Below are positions 16,701 to 24,852 of a stretch of DNA of 64,000 bases, piece by piece (position 1 is the stretch's first letter; each line of letters opens with the position of its first letter). Position numbers and translations under genes: made by a program. The notes below the pieces were generated by a model. That model saw only the letters and a program-made list of their open reading frames with translations. It searched no databases and had not been told where the DNA came from. Origin of the DNA: Rhodococcus ruber NBRC 15591 (GTDB lineage Bacteria > Actinomycetota > Actinomycetes > Mycobacteriales > Mycobacteriaceae); NCBI RefSeq assembly GCF_001894945.1, contig NZ_BCXE01000010.1, positions 110,028 through 174,027 of the forward strand, given 5' to 3'.

Positions 16701-17915
16701 GTGGACACCAGAACGCCGCTGATCGTCGTCTCCGGCCGGCGCGGACCCACCGAACGGACCGCGCGGGCCCTGCTGCGTCCGGGGACCGTCGTGGTGCATC
16801 ACGACCTCGTCCACGTCGGTGAGGGCGTCGTGCGCCGCACCCTCACCACCGAGCACGATCACCGCCTCGACGTGCTCGAACTGGCCCACGGCTGCGTCTC
16901 CTGCACCCTCCGCGAGGATCTGCTCCCGCTGCTGCGCCGCCTGCATGCCCGCAGCAACGTCGACCGCATCGTCCTGCTGCTCGACCCGCTGCTCGAACCC
17001 GAGGCGTTGTGCTGGGCCGTCGAGCACGTCGTCGTCTCCGGCATCGTCGGGCAGATCGACGGACCCGCCGCCCACGACGTGCGGATCGAGGCCACCGTCA
17101 CCTGCATCGACGCCGCCACCTGGCTCGCCGACGCCACCGGCGACGAGGAACTCGACGACGACCGCACCGTCGCCCAGGTCGTCGTGGGCCAGGTCGAATT
17201 CGCCGACGCTCTCGTCGTCCGGCCCGGCGCCGACGGCTGGCACCAGGCGAAGCTGCATGCGGTGCTCGCCCGGCTCGCGCCCGACGCCCCCGTCGCGTGG
17301 GGTGAGGACGTCGACGTCGAACACCTGCTCCGGCAGATCCCCGCCGGGGCGCGGCGCGGGACGGTCTCCGACGCCCACTCGCCGCTGCTGCGCGGCCAGC
17401 CACCGCTCGGCGAGGACTGCGGCGTGCGGCTGCTCGAGTTCGGTGCCCGCCGGCCCTTCCACCCGCAGCGCCTGCACGAGGCGATCGACGTCCTCCTCGA
17501 CGGCGTCGTCCGGGCTCGCGGGCGGGCCTGGGTCGCGACACAACCGGACACCGCGCTGCTGATCGAGTCCGCCGGGGAAGGGCTGCGCGTCGCCCACGCC
17601 GGACCGTGGCTCGCCGCGATGACTCCCGAGCAGCAGCAACGAGTCTCCGGCGAACGGCGCGTCATGGCGGCGCTGCGCTGGGACGACACCTACGGAGACC
17701 GCGACACCTCGATGGTGATCCTCACCCACGACGCCGACCCCGACGAGATCCGTCGCGCCCTGGAGTGGGCGCTGCTCACCGACGAGGAGTTCGCCGACCC
17801 GGCGGCCTGGCCGACATGGGACGACCCGTTCGGCGACTACCACGAAGACCCGTGCGACGACCTCCCGGCACCCACAGCCGACGCCGCACCGACAGAAGGA
17901 GAAGGACGAGCATGA
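16701..17915 (+). CDS. mrf: CobW/COG0523-family protein, probable MPY recruitment factor (Mrf)
   Basis: 404 residues. The COG0523 cysteine loop is present as [11 protein letters not shown] (about residues 71-81). The expected GTPase P-loop is degenerate ([14 protein letters not shown] in place of GxxGxGKT), as in the mycobacterial protein Mrf (Rv0106/MSMEG_6069 type), which recruits the hibernation factor MPY to C-minus ribosomes under zinc starvation. The C-terminal half has the CobW_C features [12 protein letters not shown] and [10 protein letters not shown]. The neighbours (Zur boxes, divergent alternative ribosomal proteins, rpmE2 overlapping by 4 bp) match that role. A zinc metallochaperone role is the alternative. 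Confidence 0.85.
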   Translation: MDTRTPLIVVSGRRGPTERTARALLRPGTVVVHHDLVHVGEGVVRRTLTTEHDHRLDVLELAHGCVSCTLREDLLPLLRRLHARSNVDRIVLLLDPLLEPEALCWAVEHVVVSGIVGQIDGPAAHDVRIEATVTCIDAATWLADATGDEELDDDRTVAQVVVGQVEFADALVVRPGADGWHQAKLHAVLARLAPDAPVAWGEDVDVEHLLRQIPAGARRGTVSDAHSPLLRGQPPLGEDCGVRLLEFGARRPFHPQRLHEAIDVLLDGVVRARGRAWVATQPDTALLIESAGEGLRVAHAGPWLAAMTPEQQQRVSGERRVMAALRWDDTYGDRDTSMVILTHDADPDEIRRALEWALLTDEEFADPAAWPTWDDPFGDYHEDPCDDLPAPTADAAPTEGEGRA

Positions 17916-18166
17916 AGCCCGGCATCCACCCCGACTACCACCCCGTGGTGTTCCAGGACGCGAACACCGGATCGACGTTCCTCACCCGCTCCACCGTCAC
18001 CTCCGACCGCACGGTCGAATGGTCCGACGGCAACACCTACCCGCTGATCGTCGTGGACGTCACCAGCGAGTCCCACCCCTTCTGGACGGGAACTGCCCGG
18101 GTGCTCGACGCCGCGGGCCGCGTCGAGAAGTTCGAACGCAAGTACGGCAAGCGCCGCCGTCCCTGA
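17912..18166 (+). CDS. rpmE2: 50S ribosomal protein bL31 type B (zinc-independent)
   Basis: 84 residues. [16 protein letters not shown] at the N terminus, STFLTRSTV, and SHPFWTG with the basic tail FERKYGKRR are typical of type B bL31. Its cysteines are absent. The ATG overlaps the stop of the Mrf gene (ATGA), and GAAGGAGAAGGA upstream supplies a strong ribosome binding site. Displacement of zinc-bound bL31 type A by this form is a known zinc-sparing response. Confidence 0.95.
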   Translation: MKPGIHPDYHPVVFQDANTGSTFLTRSTVTSDRTVEWSDGNTYPLIVVDVTSESHPFWTGTARVLDAAGRVEKFERKYGKRRRP

Positions 18167-18190
18167 CCGACCCACCCGAGGAGAACCACG

Positions 18191-18364
18191 ATGGCAGTAC
18201 CCAAGCGCCGGATGTCCCGGTCCAACACCCGCAGCCGACGCTCGCAGTGGAACGCGCAGGCCCCGGCCCTGGTGCCGGTCACCGTCGCCGGTGTCACCCA
18301 CCACGTGCCGCGACGGCTCGTCAAGGCCGTGCGGCTCGGAGTGATCGACCCCAACGAGGTGTGA
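18191..18364 (+). CDS. rpmF: 50S ribosomal protein bL32, zinc-independent paralogue
   Basis: 57 residues, [20 protein letters not shown], then a C-terminal half ([21 protein letters not shown]) without the two CxxC pairs of zinc-binding bL32. It lies 24 bp after rpmE2 with GAGGAGAA upstream, and a GC-rich hairpin follows the stop immediately. It completes the plus-strand arm of the Zur-controlled locus. Confidence 0.92.
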   Translation: MAVPKRRMSRSNTRSRRSQWNAQAPALVPVTVAGVTHHVPRRLVKAVRLGVIDPNEV

Positions 18365-18367
18365 CGG

Positions 18368-18407
18368 CCGGCGAGGGGATCGCAACCCCCCGCGATTCCC
18401 TCGCCGG
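18368..18407 (+). terminator. Hairpin after rpmF
   Basis: CCGGCGAGGG (18368-18377) pairs with CCCTCGCCGG (18398-18407), and the inner ATCGC/GCGAT segments extend the stem. It lies 3 bp after the rpmF stop. No T-run is present. Confidence 0.7.
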
Positions 18408-18420
18408 ACACGCCGCCCTC

Positions 18421-18438
18421 CTCTCAGACACCTCTCAG
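18421..18438 (+). promoter_or_regulatory. Probable MprA boxes upstream of mprA
   Basis: Two identical CTCTCAG heptamers, at 18421-18427 and 18432-18438, spaced exactly 11 bp start to start (one helical turn), 24 bp before the mprA start. Direct-repeat TCTCAG-type boxes are the kind of site MprA uses for autoregulation. A related pair precedes pepD (20594-20611). Confidence 0.7.
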
Positions 18439-18461
18439 CGGTCGGGTCCACACTGGAAGCC

Positions 18462-19148
18462 ATGCGCATTCTGGTGGTCGACGACGACCGGGCGGTGCGG
18501 GAGTCCCTGCGCCGATCACTGAGCTTCAACGGATACAGCGTCGAGCTCGCCACGGACGGGCAGGACGCCCTCGAACACGTCGCGGCCGAACGGCCCGACG
18601 CGATGGTCCTCGACGTGATGATGCCGCGGGTCGACGGCCTCGAGGTGTGCCGCCGACTGCGCAGCACCGGCGACGACCTCCCCATCCTCGTGCTCACCGC
18701 CCGGGATTCCGTCTCCGAGCGCGTCGCGGGCCTGGACGCCGGCGCCGACGACTACCTGCCCAAGCCGTTCGCGCTCGAGGAACTGCTCGCCCGGCTGCGC
18801 GCGCTGCTCCGTCGCGCCTCACCCGACCCGGCCGAGTCGGAGGAGACGCTGCGGTTCGCGGACCTGACCCTGAACCCGTCCACCCGGGAGGTCACCCGCG
18901 GTGCCCGGTCGATCAGTCTCACCCGCACCGAGTTCGCCCTCATGGAAATGCTCATGGCGAACCCCCGCCGCGTCCTGAGCCGCAGCCGGATCCTCGAGGA
19001 GGTGTGGGGCTACGACTTTCCCACCTCGGGCAACGCCCTCGAGGTCTACGTGGGGTACCTGCGCCGCAAGACCGAAGCCGAGGGTGAGCCGCGCCTGATC
19101 CACACGGTGCGCGGCGTCGGCTACGTCCTGCGGGAAACCCCGCCGTGA
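18462..19148 (+). CDS. mprA: Response regulator MprA (OmpR family)
   Basis: 228 residues. The receiver domain has the acidic pocket DDDRAV, the phosphoacceptor in [15 protein letters not shown] (near residue 53), a conserved Thr (LTARDS) and Lys (LPKPF). The C-terminal winged helix is of OmpR/PhoB type ([42 protein letters not shown]). It overlaps the kinase gene by 4 bp (GTGA). The order mprA-mprB-pepD-moaB2 is that of the mycobacterial envelope-stress locus, where MprA controls sigma-B, sigma-E and pepD. Confidence 0.93.
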   Translation: MRILVVDDDRAVRESLRRSLSFNGYSVELATDGQDALEHVAAERPDAMVLDVMMPRVDGLEVCRRLRSTGDDLPILVLTARDSVSERVAGLDAGADDYLPKPFALEELLARLRALLRRASPDPAESEETLRFADLTLNPSTREVTRGARSISLTRTEFALMEMLMANPRRVLSRSRILEEVWGYDFPTSGNALEVYVGYLRRKTEAEGEPRLIHTVRGVGYVLRETPP

Positions 19149-20575
19149 CCCGACTCGAAGGCACCGACCCGGATTCCGGGCGCCCGATGCGGCCCCCGCT
19201 GCTGCTGACCCGGTCGGTGCCGCTGCGCCGTCGTGTCACGCTGCTGGCGGCCGGCGCCGTGGCGATCGCCGTCGCGGTCACCTCCATCGCGGCGTATGCG
19301 GTGGTCGCGCGCGCTCTCTACGCCGACGTCGACAAGCAGTTGCGGGCGCGAGCCGCCGCGCTCGTCGAGAGCAGCACCCTCATCACCTACGACCCCCGCT
19401 ACATCGGTGGCGCCCAGCTCTACAGCTCCGACATCAGCGTGGCGCTCGTCTATCCCGACCTGGGGCAGTACGTGCCGCCCGGATCCTCCGTCCCGATCGG
19501 CAGCGCCGAGTTCGCCGTCGCGAAGGGCGAACGGGAGTCGTCGCTGCGCACCGTCGGTCATCAGCGGGTGCTCGCGCAGCGCATCCCCGACGGCAGCACC
19601 ATCGTCATCTCGCAGCGACTGCAGCCCACCGCGGACATCCTGAAACGGCTCGCGAGCGTGCTGTTCGTCGTCGGCGGGTGCGGGGTGGTGCTCGCCGCGG
19701 CCGCCGGTGCGACGGTCGGACGCACTGGTCTGCGCCCCGTCGCGCGTCTCACCGCGGCGGCCGAGCGGGTCGCCCGCACCGACGACCTGCGGCCGATCCG
19801 CGTGACCGGGCACGACGAGCTGGCCCGCCTCACCGAGAGCTTCAACACGATGCTGCGCGCGCTCGCCGAGTCGCGGGAGCGGCAGAGCCGGCTCGTCGCC
19901 GATGCCGGCCACGAGCTGCGCACCCCGCTGACGTCGTTGCGCACGAACATGGAACTGCTCATCGCGGCGAGCCGGCCGGACGCCCCGAACCTGCCCGAGG
20001 AGGACATGGCGGAACTGCGCGCCGACGTCGTGGCGCAGATAGAGGAGCTGTCCACCCTGGTGGGGGACCTCGTCGACCTCGCCCGCGAGGACGCACCCGA
20101 GACGGTGTTCGAGCCGGTCGACATCTCCGACGTCGTCGAGCGCAGCCTCGAACGGGCCCGGCGGCGCCGCTCCGACCTCGACTTCACGGCCCACACGGAA
20201 CCGTGGTTCGTCTACGGCGACCAGGCCGCGCTCTCGCGGGCGGTGCTCAACGTCCTCGACAACGCCGCCAAATGGAGTCCCGCCGACGCCGAGGTGCTCG
20301 TGTCGATGCGCCAGCTCGGGCCCGGCCTGATGGAACTGACCGTCGACGACGCCGGCCCCGGCATCCCGGAGGAGGACCGCGAGCTGGTGTTCGAGCGGTT
20401 CTACCGTTCGACCGCGTCGCGGTCGATGCCCGGATCCGGCCTGGGCCTCGCGATCGTGCGGCAGGTCGTGATGAAGCACGGCGGCACCATCGCGGTCGAC
20501 GCCTCGTCGCGCGGGGGCGCCCTCGTCCGGATCGTGCTGCCCGGCGCGCCGCACCTCGAACACCCGGCGGATTGA
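19145..20575 (+). CDS. mprB: Sensor histidine kinase MprB
   Basis: 476 residues. There are two membrane segments (about 27-50 and 160-185) flanking an extracytoplasmic sensor loop, then a HAMP domain ([22 protein letters not shown]), the dimerisation/phosphoacceptor helix [19 protein letters not shown], and an ATPase domain with N-box [14 protein letters not shown]1 [21 protein letters not shown] and G2 [12 protein letters not shown]. In mycobacteria MprB senses envelope stress such as SDS and activates MprA. It is translationally coupled to mprA. Confidence 0.93.
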   Translation: MTRLEGTDPDSGRPMRPPLLLTRSVPLRRRVTLLAAGAVAIAVAVTSIAAYAVVARALYADVDKQLRARAAALVESSTLITYDPRYIGGAQLYSSDISVALVYPDLGQYVPPGSSVPIGSAEFAVAKGERESSLRTVGHQRVLAQRIPDGSTIVISQRLQPTADILKRLASVLFVVGGCGVVLAAAAGATVGRTGLRPVARLTAAAERVARTDDLRPIRVTGHDELARLTESFNTMLRALAESRERQSRLVADAGHELRTPLTSLRTNMELLIAASRPDAPNLPEEDMAELRADVVAQIEELSTLVGDLVDLAREDAPETVFEPVDISDVVERSLERARRRRSDLDFTAHTEPWFVYGDQAALSRAVLNVLDNAAKWSPADAEVLVSMRQLGPGLMELTVDDAGPGIPEEDRELVFERFYRSTASRSMPGSGLGLAIVRQVVMKHGGTIAVDASSRGGALVRIVLPGAPHLEHPAD

Positions 20576-20593
20576 CAGGAAAATCGGCGTCGG

Positions 20594-20611
20594 GTCTAAG
20601 CGGACTCTCAG
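20594..20611 (+). promoter_or_regulatory. Probable MprA box upstream of pepD
   Basis: CTCTCAG at 20605-20611 is preceded at the same 11-bp interval by GTCTAAG (20594-20600), a five-of-seven match. The arrangement copies the mprA promoter pair and lies 67 bp before the pepD start. Confidence 0.55.
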
Positions 20612-20677
20612 CCGCCGCGGGCATGCTGGAAGCCGACGAGCCACCGACCCGGCGGCCGTGTACACGAAAGCGATGAG

Positions 20678-21925
20678 ATGAGCGAGGACCCCACCCAGGG
20701 TGGCGGCCACCGAGAGCCCCACCAGCCGATACCGCCCCAGCCGAATCCCTACCAAGCCCCCTCCGGTCCGGGGTACGGGCACACCGCGCCGTTCGGCGCC
20801 CCGCCCCAGCCCGCGCCGGGACCCCAGGGCGCACCGCGGTCCGCGCGGGGCCTGCTCGCCCTCGGCGCCGTCGCGCTGGCACTGGTCAGCGGCGGCATCG
20901 GCGGCGCGGTCGGCGCGTGGACCACGCAACAGTCGACCGGCGGTGCGTCCGTCACCAATGCTCTCGACGCGCCGAGGCCGTCCACGACGACGGTCGCCGC
21001 CGCGCCCGCGGGGTCGGTGCAGGCCGTCGCGCAGAAGGTCGTGCCGAGCGTCGTGCGCATCGAGGTGGTCGGCCGCACGGCACAGGGCGAGGGCTCGGGG
21101 GTGATCCTGTCCTCCGACGGCCTGATCCTCACCAACAACCACGTCGTCGCCGGCGGCGGCGCCGGCGCGCAGCTCACCGCATACTTCTCCGACGGAAGTT
21201 CCGCTCCGGCGACCGTCGTGGGGACCGATCCGATCTCCGACATCGCCGTGATCCGGGCCGAGGGCCGCACCGACCTCACGCCGATCGAGCTCGGCGATTC
21301 CGCCGCCGTGCAGGTGGGCCAGCAGGTCGTCGCGGTCGGCTCACCGCTCGGGCTCGAGAGCACGGTGACCACGGGGATCGTCTCGGCCCTCGACCGGCCG
21401 GTGTCGACCAGCGGGGAGACCGGGAACCAGAACACCGTCATCGACGCGCTGCAGACCGACGCCGCGATCAACCCCGGCAACTCCGGTGGCGCGCTCGTGG
21501 ACATGGACGGCCGGCTGATCGGCGTCAACACGGCGATCGCCACCGCCGGTGGACAGTCCGGATCCATTGGTCTCGGCTTCGCCATCCCGGTCGATCAGGC
21601 CCGTCGCATCGCCGACCAGCTCGTCGACACCGGGAAGGCCACCCACGCCATCATCGGCGTGCAGGTGCCGTCGCAGAGCGACGTGCGTGGCGCCCGGGTC
21701 ATGGAGGTCACCGCGGGCGGACCGGCGGAACGGGCCGGAATTCCGAGTGGCGTGGTCATCACCAAGGTCGACGACCGGCTCGTCACGGACGGGGACTCCC
21801 TGATCGCGGCCGTGCGCTCGTACGCGCCCGGCGATACCGTCCGCATCACCTACACCGACGCTCAGGGTGGCGGCGAGAAGACCGTCGAGGTGCAGCTCGC
21901 GGAGGCGGAGGCGGGTGGCCGATGA
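20678..21925 (+). CDS. pepD: HtrA-like serine protease PepD with PDZ domain
   Basis: 415 residues. The cytoplasmic N-terminal tail is Pro/Gln/Gly-rich, followed by one membrane anchor (about 55-80, ALGAVALALVSGGIGGAVGA). The trypsin-like domain has the triad His in TNNHVVAGG, Asp in SDIAVIRAEG and Ser in NPGNSGGALVDMDG. The C-terminal PDZ domain (about 320-410) contains VMEVTAGGPAERAGI. The protease domain therefore faces the cell envelope, where it degrades or chaperones misfolded proteins. In mycobacteria pepD is an MprA and sigma-E target and lowers stress signalling. It overlaps the longest possible moaB2 frame by 4 bp. Confidence 0.93.
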   Translation: MSEDPTQGGGHREPHQPIPPQPNPYQAPSGPGYGHTAPFGAPPQPAPGPQGAPRSARGLLALGAVALALVSGGIGGAVGAWTTQQSTGGASVTNALDAPRPSTTTVAAAPAGSVQAVAQKVVPSVVRIEVVGRTAQGEGSGVILSSDGLILTNNHVVAGGGAGAQLTAYFSDGSSAPATVVGTDPISDIAVIRAEGRTDLTPIELGDSAAVQVGQQVVAVGSPLGLESTVTTGIVSALDRPVSTSGETGNQNTVIDALQTDAAINPGNSGGALVDMDGRLIGVNTAIATAGGQSGSIGLGFAIPVDQARRIADQLVDTGKATHAIIGVQVPSQSDVRGARVMEVTAGGPAERAGIPSGVVITKVDDRLVTDGDSLIAAVRSYAPGDTVRITYTDAQGGGEKTVEVQLAEAEAGGR

Positions 21926-21990
21926 GAGCAGAATCGACCGCCGGGTTCATTCTCGGACATACAGCTCGTTCGACGGACAGGGGAACTACG

Positions 21991-22497
21991 GTGGGCATCA
22001 TGGAATTCGAAACCCCCAGGACCGGACGAGCCCTCGTGGTGATCGTGGACGACCGGGTAGCGCACGGCGACAACCCGGACTCCGCCGGACCGCTGGTGAC
22101 CGAACTGCTCGCCGAGGCGGGGTTCGCCGTCGACGGTGTCGTCACCGTGTCGGCCGACGAGGTGGAGATCCGCAACGCCCTCAACACCGCCGTCATCGGC
22201 GGTGTGGACCTGGTGATCTCCGTCGGTGGGACCGGGGTGTCGCCGCGCGACGTGACGCCGGACGCCACGTCCGACGTGCTCGACCGGGAGCTCCAGGGGA
22301 TCGGCGAGGCGTTGCGCTCCTCGGGTTTCTCCGCCGGCGCGATGGATGCCGGCCTGTCCCGCGGTCTGGTCGGGCTGTCGGGGTCCACGCTGGTCGCCAA
22401 CCTGGCGTCGTCGCGCGCCGCGATCCGCGACGGCATGGCCACACTGTTGCCGCTCGCCTCGCACGTGATCGAGGAACTGTCGCGAGTGGAGGGATAG
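21991..22497 (+). CDS. moaB2: MoaB/Mog-like molybdopterin-binding protein (MoaB2)
   Basis: 168 residues from the GTG at 21991, preceded at 6 bases by AGGGGA. An ATG at 21922 overlapping the pepD stop and an ATG at 22000 are alternatives. The MoCF_biosynth fold is shown by ALVVIVDDRVAHGD, the SVGGTGVSPRDVTPDAT molybdopterin-binding loop, and GLSGSTLVANLASSR. Mog/MoaB proteins adenylylate molybdopterin before molybdenum insertion by MoeA. Retention of this gene beside mprAB-pepD, as in mycobacteria, suggests co-transcription rather than a shared function. Confidence 0.88.
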   Translation: MGIMEFETPRTGRALVVIVDDRVAHGDNPDSAGPLVTELLAEAGFAVDGVVTVSADEVEIRNALNTAVIGGVDLVISVGGTGVSPRDVTPDATSDVLDRELQGIGEALRSSGFSAGAMDAGLSRGLVGLSGSTLVANLASSRAAIRDGMATLLPLASHVIEELSRVEG

Positions 22498-22499
22498 CC

Positions 22500-22718
22500 A
22501 TCACAGGCACGGACGAGAGTGCTGCCGGTGCGTCGCCGGACGACGCACCGCAGCGCGGCGACGCCGGCCGGGCCCGGATCGACCGGGCCCGGCTCCGCCG
22601 CGTCTTCGGTGACGTGCTCCCCGAGACGACTCGCGACGAGCGCTCGCCGGGCGACGAGTCGTCCGACTCGGACGAGTGGCTGCGACGGCAGGTCCCGCCC
22701 CACCACGGCAGTGTGTGA
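22500..22718 (+). CDS. 72-residue acidic small protein, apparent ATC start
   Basis: The frame follows moaB2 with a 2-bp gap. The product (second residue onward TGTDESAAGASPDDAPQRGD) has a conserved-looking core ARLRRVFGDVLPETTRDE and a tail ending RRQVPPHHGSV. No ATG, GTG or TTG occurs in this frame near the beginning. An ATC at 22500 has GGAGGG 6 bases upstream (22488-22493), the ideal distance. Small proteins with this RR-F-GDVLPETT core occur after moaB2-like genes in actinobacteria, to my memory. The function is unknown, and it is probably coupled to moaB2. Confidence 0.65.
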   Translation: MTGTDESAAGASPDDAPQRGDAGRARIDRARLRRVFGDVLPETTRDERSPGDESSDSDEWLRRQVPPHHGSV

Positions 22719-23046
22719 TCTACCCCACTTACAGTTGTTTCCCGAGGGGCGGTCGTTCATTTCTCGGCCGACCGTTCGAAATCTCTTCGTAACCCTTCCG
22801 CTCGGCGTTTCACCTTGATCATCGGCACCCTTTCAGGTGAGGTCGATCACCGTCGCACCGGGCGGATGCACCGCATCACACCCCGGTTTGCGGGTGTCAC
22901 CTGTGGGTATGCACGAATGCGGATAAGCCGGACCTAAGATTTGACATCGCGCGGCCTCTGTGTGCCGCCGTGGGTGCTGGTCACCCGTTGTTTCACTGGG
23001 CCGAAACATTTCCGTCCCGGCGGGGCTCTGCGCGCCGACGTAGCCG

Positions 23047-23076
23047 TTGCTGGGGTTCGAGGTCACGGTCTAGTCT
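23047..23076 (+). promoter_or_regulatory. Candidate sigma-A promoter for the porin genes
   Basis: TTGCTG (23047-23052) and TAGTCT (23071-23076) are separated by 18 bp. Transcription from here would give a 5' untranslated leader of about 200 bases, including the hairpin at 23169-23194. Confidence 0.4.
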
Positions 23077-23168
23077 CTGTCGTGGTTCGCTGAGGTCAAG
23101 ATCAACGGCACACGTCGCGGTCTTCATCACGAATCGGAAACGCAACCGTGCGGATGACGCACACGTCG

Positions 23169-23194
23169 CACCGGCGGGCGGGTGCCCGCCGGTG
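23169..23194 (+). promoter_or_regulatory. Stable 5'-leader hairpin upstream of porin 1
   Basis: CACCGGCGGGC (23169-23179) and GCCCGCCGGTG (23184-23194) are perfect 11-bp arms with a GGGT loop. It lies about 90 bp before the porin start and is not followed by a T-run. It may be an mRNA-stabilising or attenuating element. Confidence 0.5.
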
Positions 23195-23281
23195 TTCATG
23201 GTGTGGCATGCCTCGCGGGCGACAGGGCAGTTGTCGGACGCGTGTGCGTGACCCGGCACGCAGAGAATGGATGAGGCATTC

Positions 23282-24070
23282 ATGAAGATGCAGACGCGAC
23301 GCGGTGTGAAGGCCGCCCGCAACGTCACGGTGGCCGCCGCCGCCGTGTTCGGCCTGGTTCTGGGATCGACCGGGACCGCCGGCGCTGTGGTCGACGACCA
23401 GAACCGGATCGTGTCGGACGGTCACGAGGTCGTCGTGACCCAGGAGGACACCTTCATCCAGGGTGTCCCCCCGATCGGCGGTAGCCCGCTCAGCCGTGAG
23501 TGGTTCCACAACGGTCGTGGCATCGCCAACATCGTCGGCCCCGACGCCGCGGACTTCGAGGGCTCGACGTTCCAGTTCGGCTACCAGTTCGCGTGGTCGG
23601 CCGCGGTCGACGGCTCGATCGGCATCGCGTGGTCGAGCCCGCAGGCTGAGCTCGAGGTCGCGGCATCGCCCGGCAAGGTGTACGTGCCCGTTACGGAACC
23701 GGATCCGAACAACCCGGATCAGACTCGACCGGTGCTGATCGACGATCCGAACTCGGACAACCCGGACGACAAGATCCCGGCGTACACCATCGATCCGAAC
23801 GCTAGTGCGGTCGACGTCGAGAACACCCTCACCGTCGACAGCATCCTGCCCCAGTTCACTGCCGGCATCGAGCTGACCCCGGCCCCGGGCATCGAGGAGC
23901 TCGTCGTCGCCGAGGGTGAGTTCGACGGCGATTACAAGCACGTGCAGTTCGCCAACGTGCACGGCGCCGCGACCGGCGTCATCGGCGCGGTCTCGGTCCG
24001 CCCCTTCGTCCGCGTGATCACCGCGAACGGCGACAACGTCACCACCTACGGCAAGGTCTGGACGATCTAG
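23282..24070 (+). CDS. MspA-family mycolate-membrane porin with acidic insert
   Basis: 262 residues from the ATG at 23282, which follows GGATGAGG at a suitable distance. The signal peptide ends near TGTAGA-VVDDQN. The mature protein shows the MspA pattern (NRIVSDGHEVVVTQEDTF, SREWFHNGR, FQFGYQFAW, LTPAPGIEELVVAEGEF, NGDNVTTYGK). MspA-type porins are octameric goblets that let small hydrophilic solutes through the mycolic-acid outer membrane. Compared with the second porin, about 50 extra residues (132-182) rich in Asp, Pro and Asn are inserted between two strands. The start at 23267 would add five residues before the basic n-region and is less likely. Confidence 0.93.
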   Translation: MKMQTRRGVKAARNVTVAAAAVFGLVLGSTGTAGAVVDDQNRIVSDGHEVVVTQEDTFIQGVPPIGGSPLSREWFHNGRGIANIVGPDAADFEGSTFQFGYQFAWSAAVDGSIGIAWSSPQAELEVAASPGKVYVPVTEPDPNNPDQTRPVLIDDPNSDNPDDKIPAYTIDPNASAVDVENTLTVDSILPQFTAGIELTPAPGIEELVVAEGEFDGDYKHVQFANVHGAATGVIGAVSVRPFVRVITANGDNVTTYGKVWTI

Positions 24071-24122
24071 TCCTGCTCCGCCTCACCCCGCAGTAATCCC
24101 CACCAAGAAATACGGAGAAATC

Positions 24123-24761
24123 ATGGGAATCAAGTCGCGTGGCTTCAAGGCCGCACGTAACGCCGCGGTGTCCGGTGCCGCCGTCCTGGGCCTGGTCCTC
24201 GGTGCGACCGGCTCCGCGCAGGCTGCGGTCGACGATCAGAACCGGATCGTCTCGGACGGCCTCGAGGTCGTCGTGACCCAGGAGGATACCCACATCCACG
24301 GCGTGCCGGCCCTGGGTGGCAGCCCCTTCAACCGTGAGTGGTTCCACAACGGCCGCGGCACCGCGAACCTGATCGGCGCGGACGCCGCCGACGCCGAGGG
24401 CACCACGTTCCAGTTCGGCTACCAGTTCGCGTGGGCCGGCAGCATCGACGGAGCCATCGGCGTCACCTACTCCACCCCGGGCCTGGAGCTGGAGCTCTCG
24501 GCTTCGGACGGTGCGACCGCCACCGTGACCGACATCCTCCCGCAGGCCTACGCCGAGCTCGAGCTGACCCCGGCTCCGGGCATCGAGGAGCTCGTCGTCG
24601 CCGAGGGCGAGTTCGACGGTGATTTCAAGACCGTCCAGTTCTCCAACGTCCACGGCACCGCCTCCGGCGTCATCGGCGCCGTCCAGGTCCGTCCGTTCGT
24701 CCGCGCCATCACCGCGAACGGCGACAACGTGACCACCTACGGCAAGCCCTGGACCGTCTGA
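24123..24761 (+). CDS. MspA-family mycolate-membrane porin
   Basis: 212 residues with a signal peptide ending ATGSAQA-AVDDQN. It is highly similar to the upstream porin over its whole length (same QNRIVSDG, REWFHNGRG, TPAPGIEELVVAEGEFDGD and NGDNVTTYGK segments) but lacks the 50-residue insert, so it represents the standard MspA length. It lies 52 bp after the first porin, with TACGGAGAAATC before the ATG as ribosome binding site, and both are probably co-transcribed and end at the terminator at 24792-24830. Tandem duplication is the simplest origin. Confidence 0.93.
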   Translation: MGIKSRGFKAARNAAVSGAAVLGLVLGATGSAQAAVDDQNRIVSDGLEVVVTQEDTHIHGVPALGGSPFNREWFHNGRGTANLIGADAADAEGTTFQFGYQFAWAGSIDGAIGVTYSTPGLELELSASDGATATVTDILPQAYAELELTPAPGIEELVVAEGEFDGDFKTVQFSNVHGTASGVIGAVQVRPFVRAITANGDNVTTYGKPWTV

Positions 24762-24791
24762 CACGACGTTCCGGCCACAGGCTGAAACGGG

Positions 24792-24830
24792 TTGGGCCCG
24801 CTCGGAATTCCGAGTGGGCCCAATCTTTTT
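24792..24830 (+). terminator. Rho-independent terminator after the porins
   Basis: A 16-bp stem (24792-24807 with 24808-24823, one G-T pair) centred on GGAATTCC is followed directly by TCTTTTT. It is the clearest classical terminator in the window and protects the convergent mscL gene from read-through. Confidence 0.92.
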
Positions 24831-24852
24831 CGGTGCAGCGGGGTGGCCGTGC

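Larger units (their letters stand above)
22719..23281. other. 563-bp gene-free region upstream of the porin genes
   Basis: No convincing gene on either strand. GC content falls noticeably relative to the neighbours. It contains a candidate promoter (23047-23076) and a strong hairpin (23169-23194), and it probably carries the regulatory DNA of the porin pair. A short frame covering 22970-23251 has no family resemblance or ribosome binding site. Confidence 0.6.

Noticed and set aside
19121..21142. 673-codon minus-strand frame opposite mprB and pepD
   Set aside because: Antisense shadow of a histidine kinase and a protease with complete motifs.
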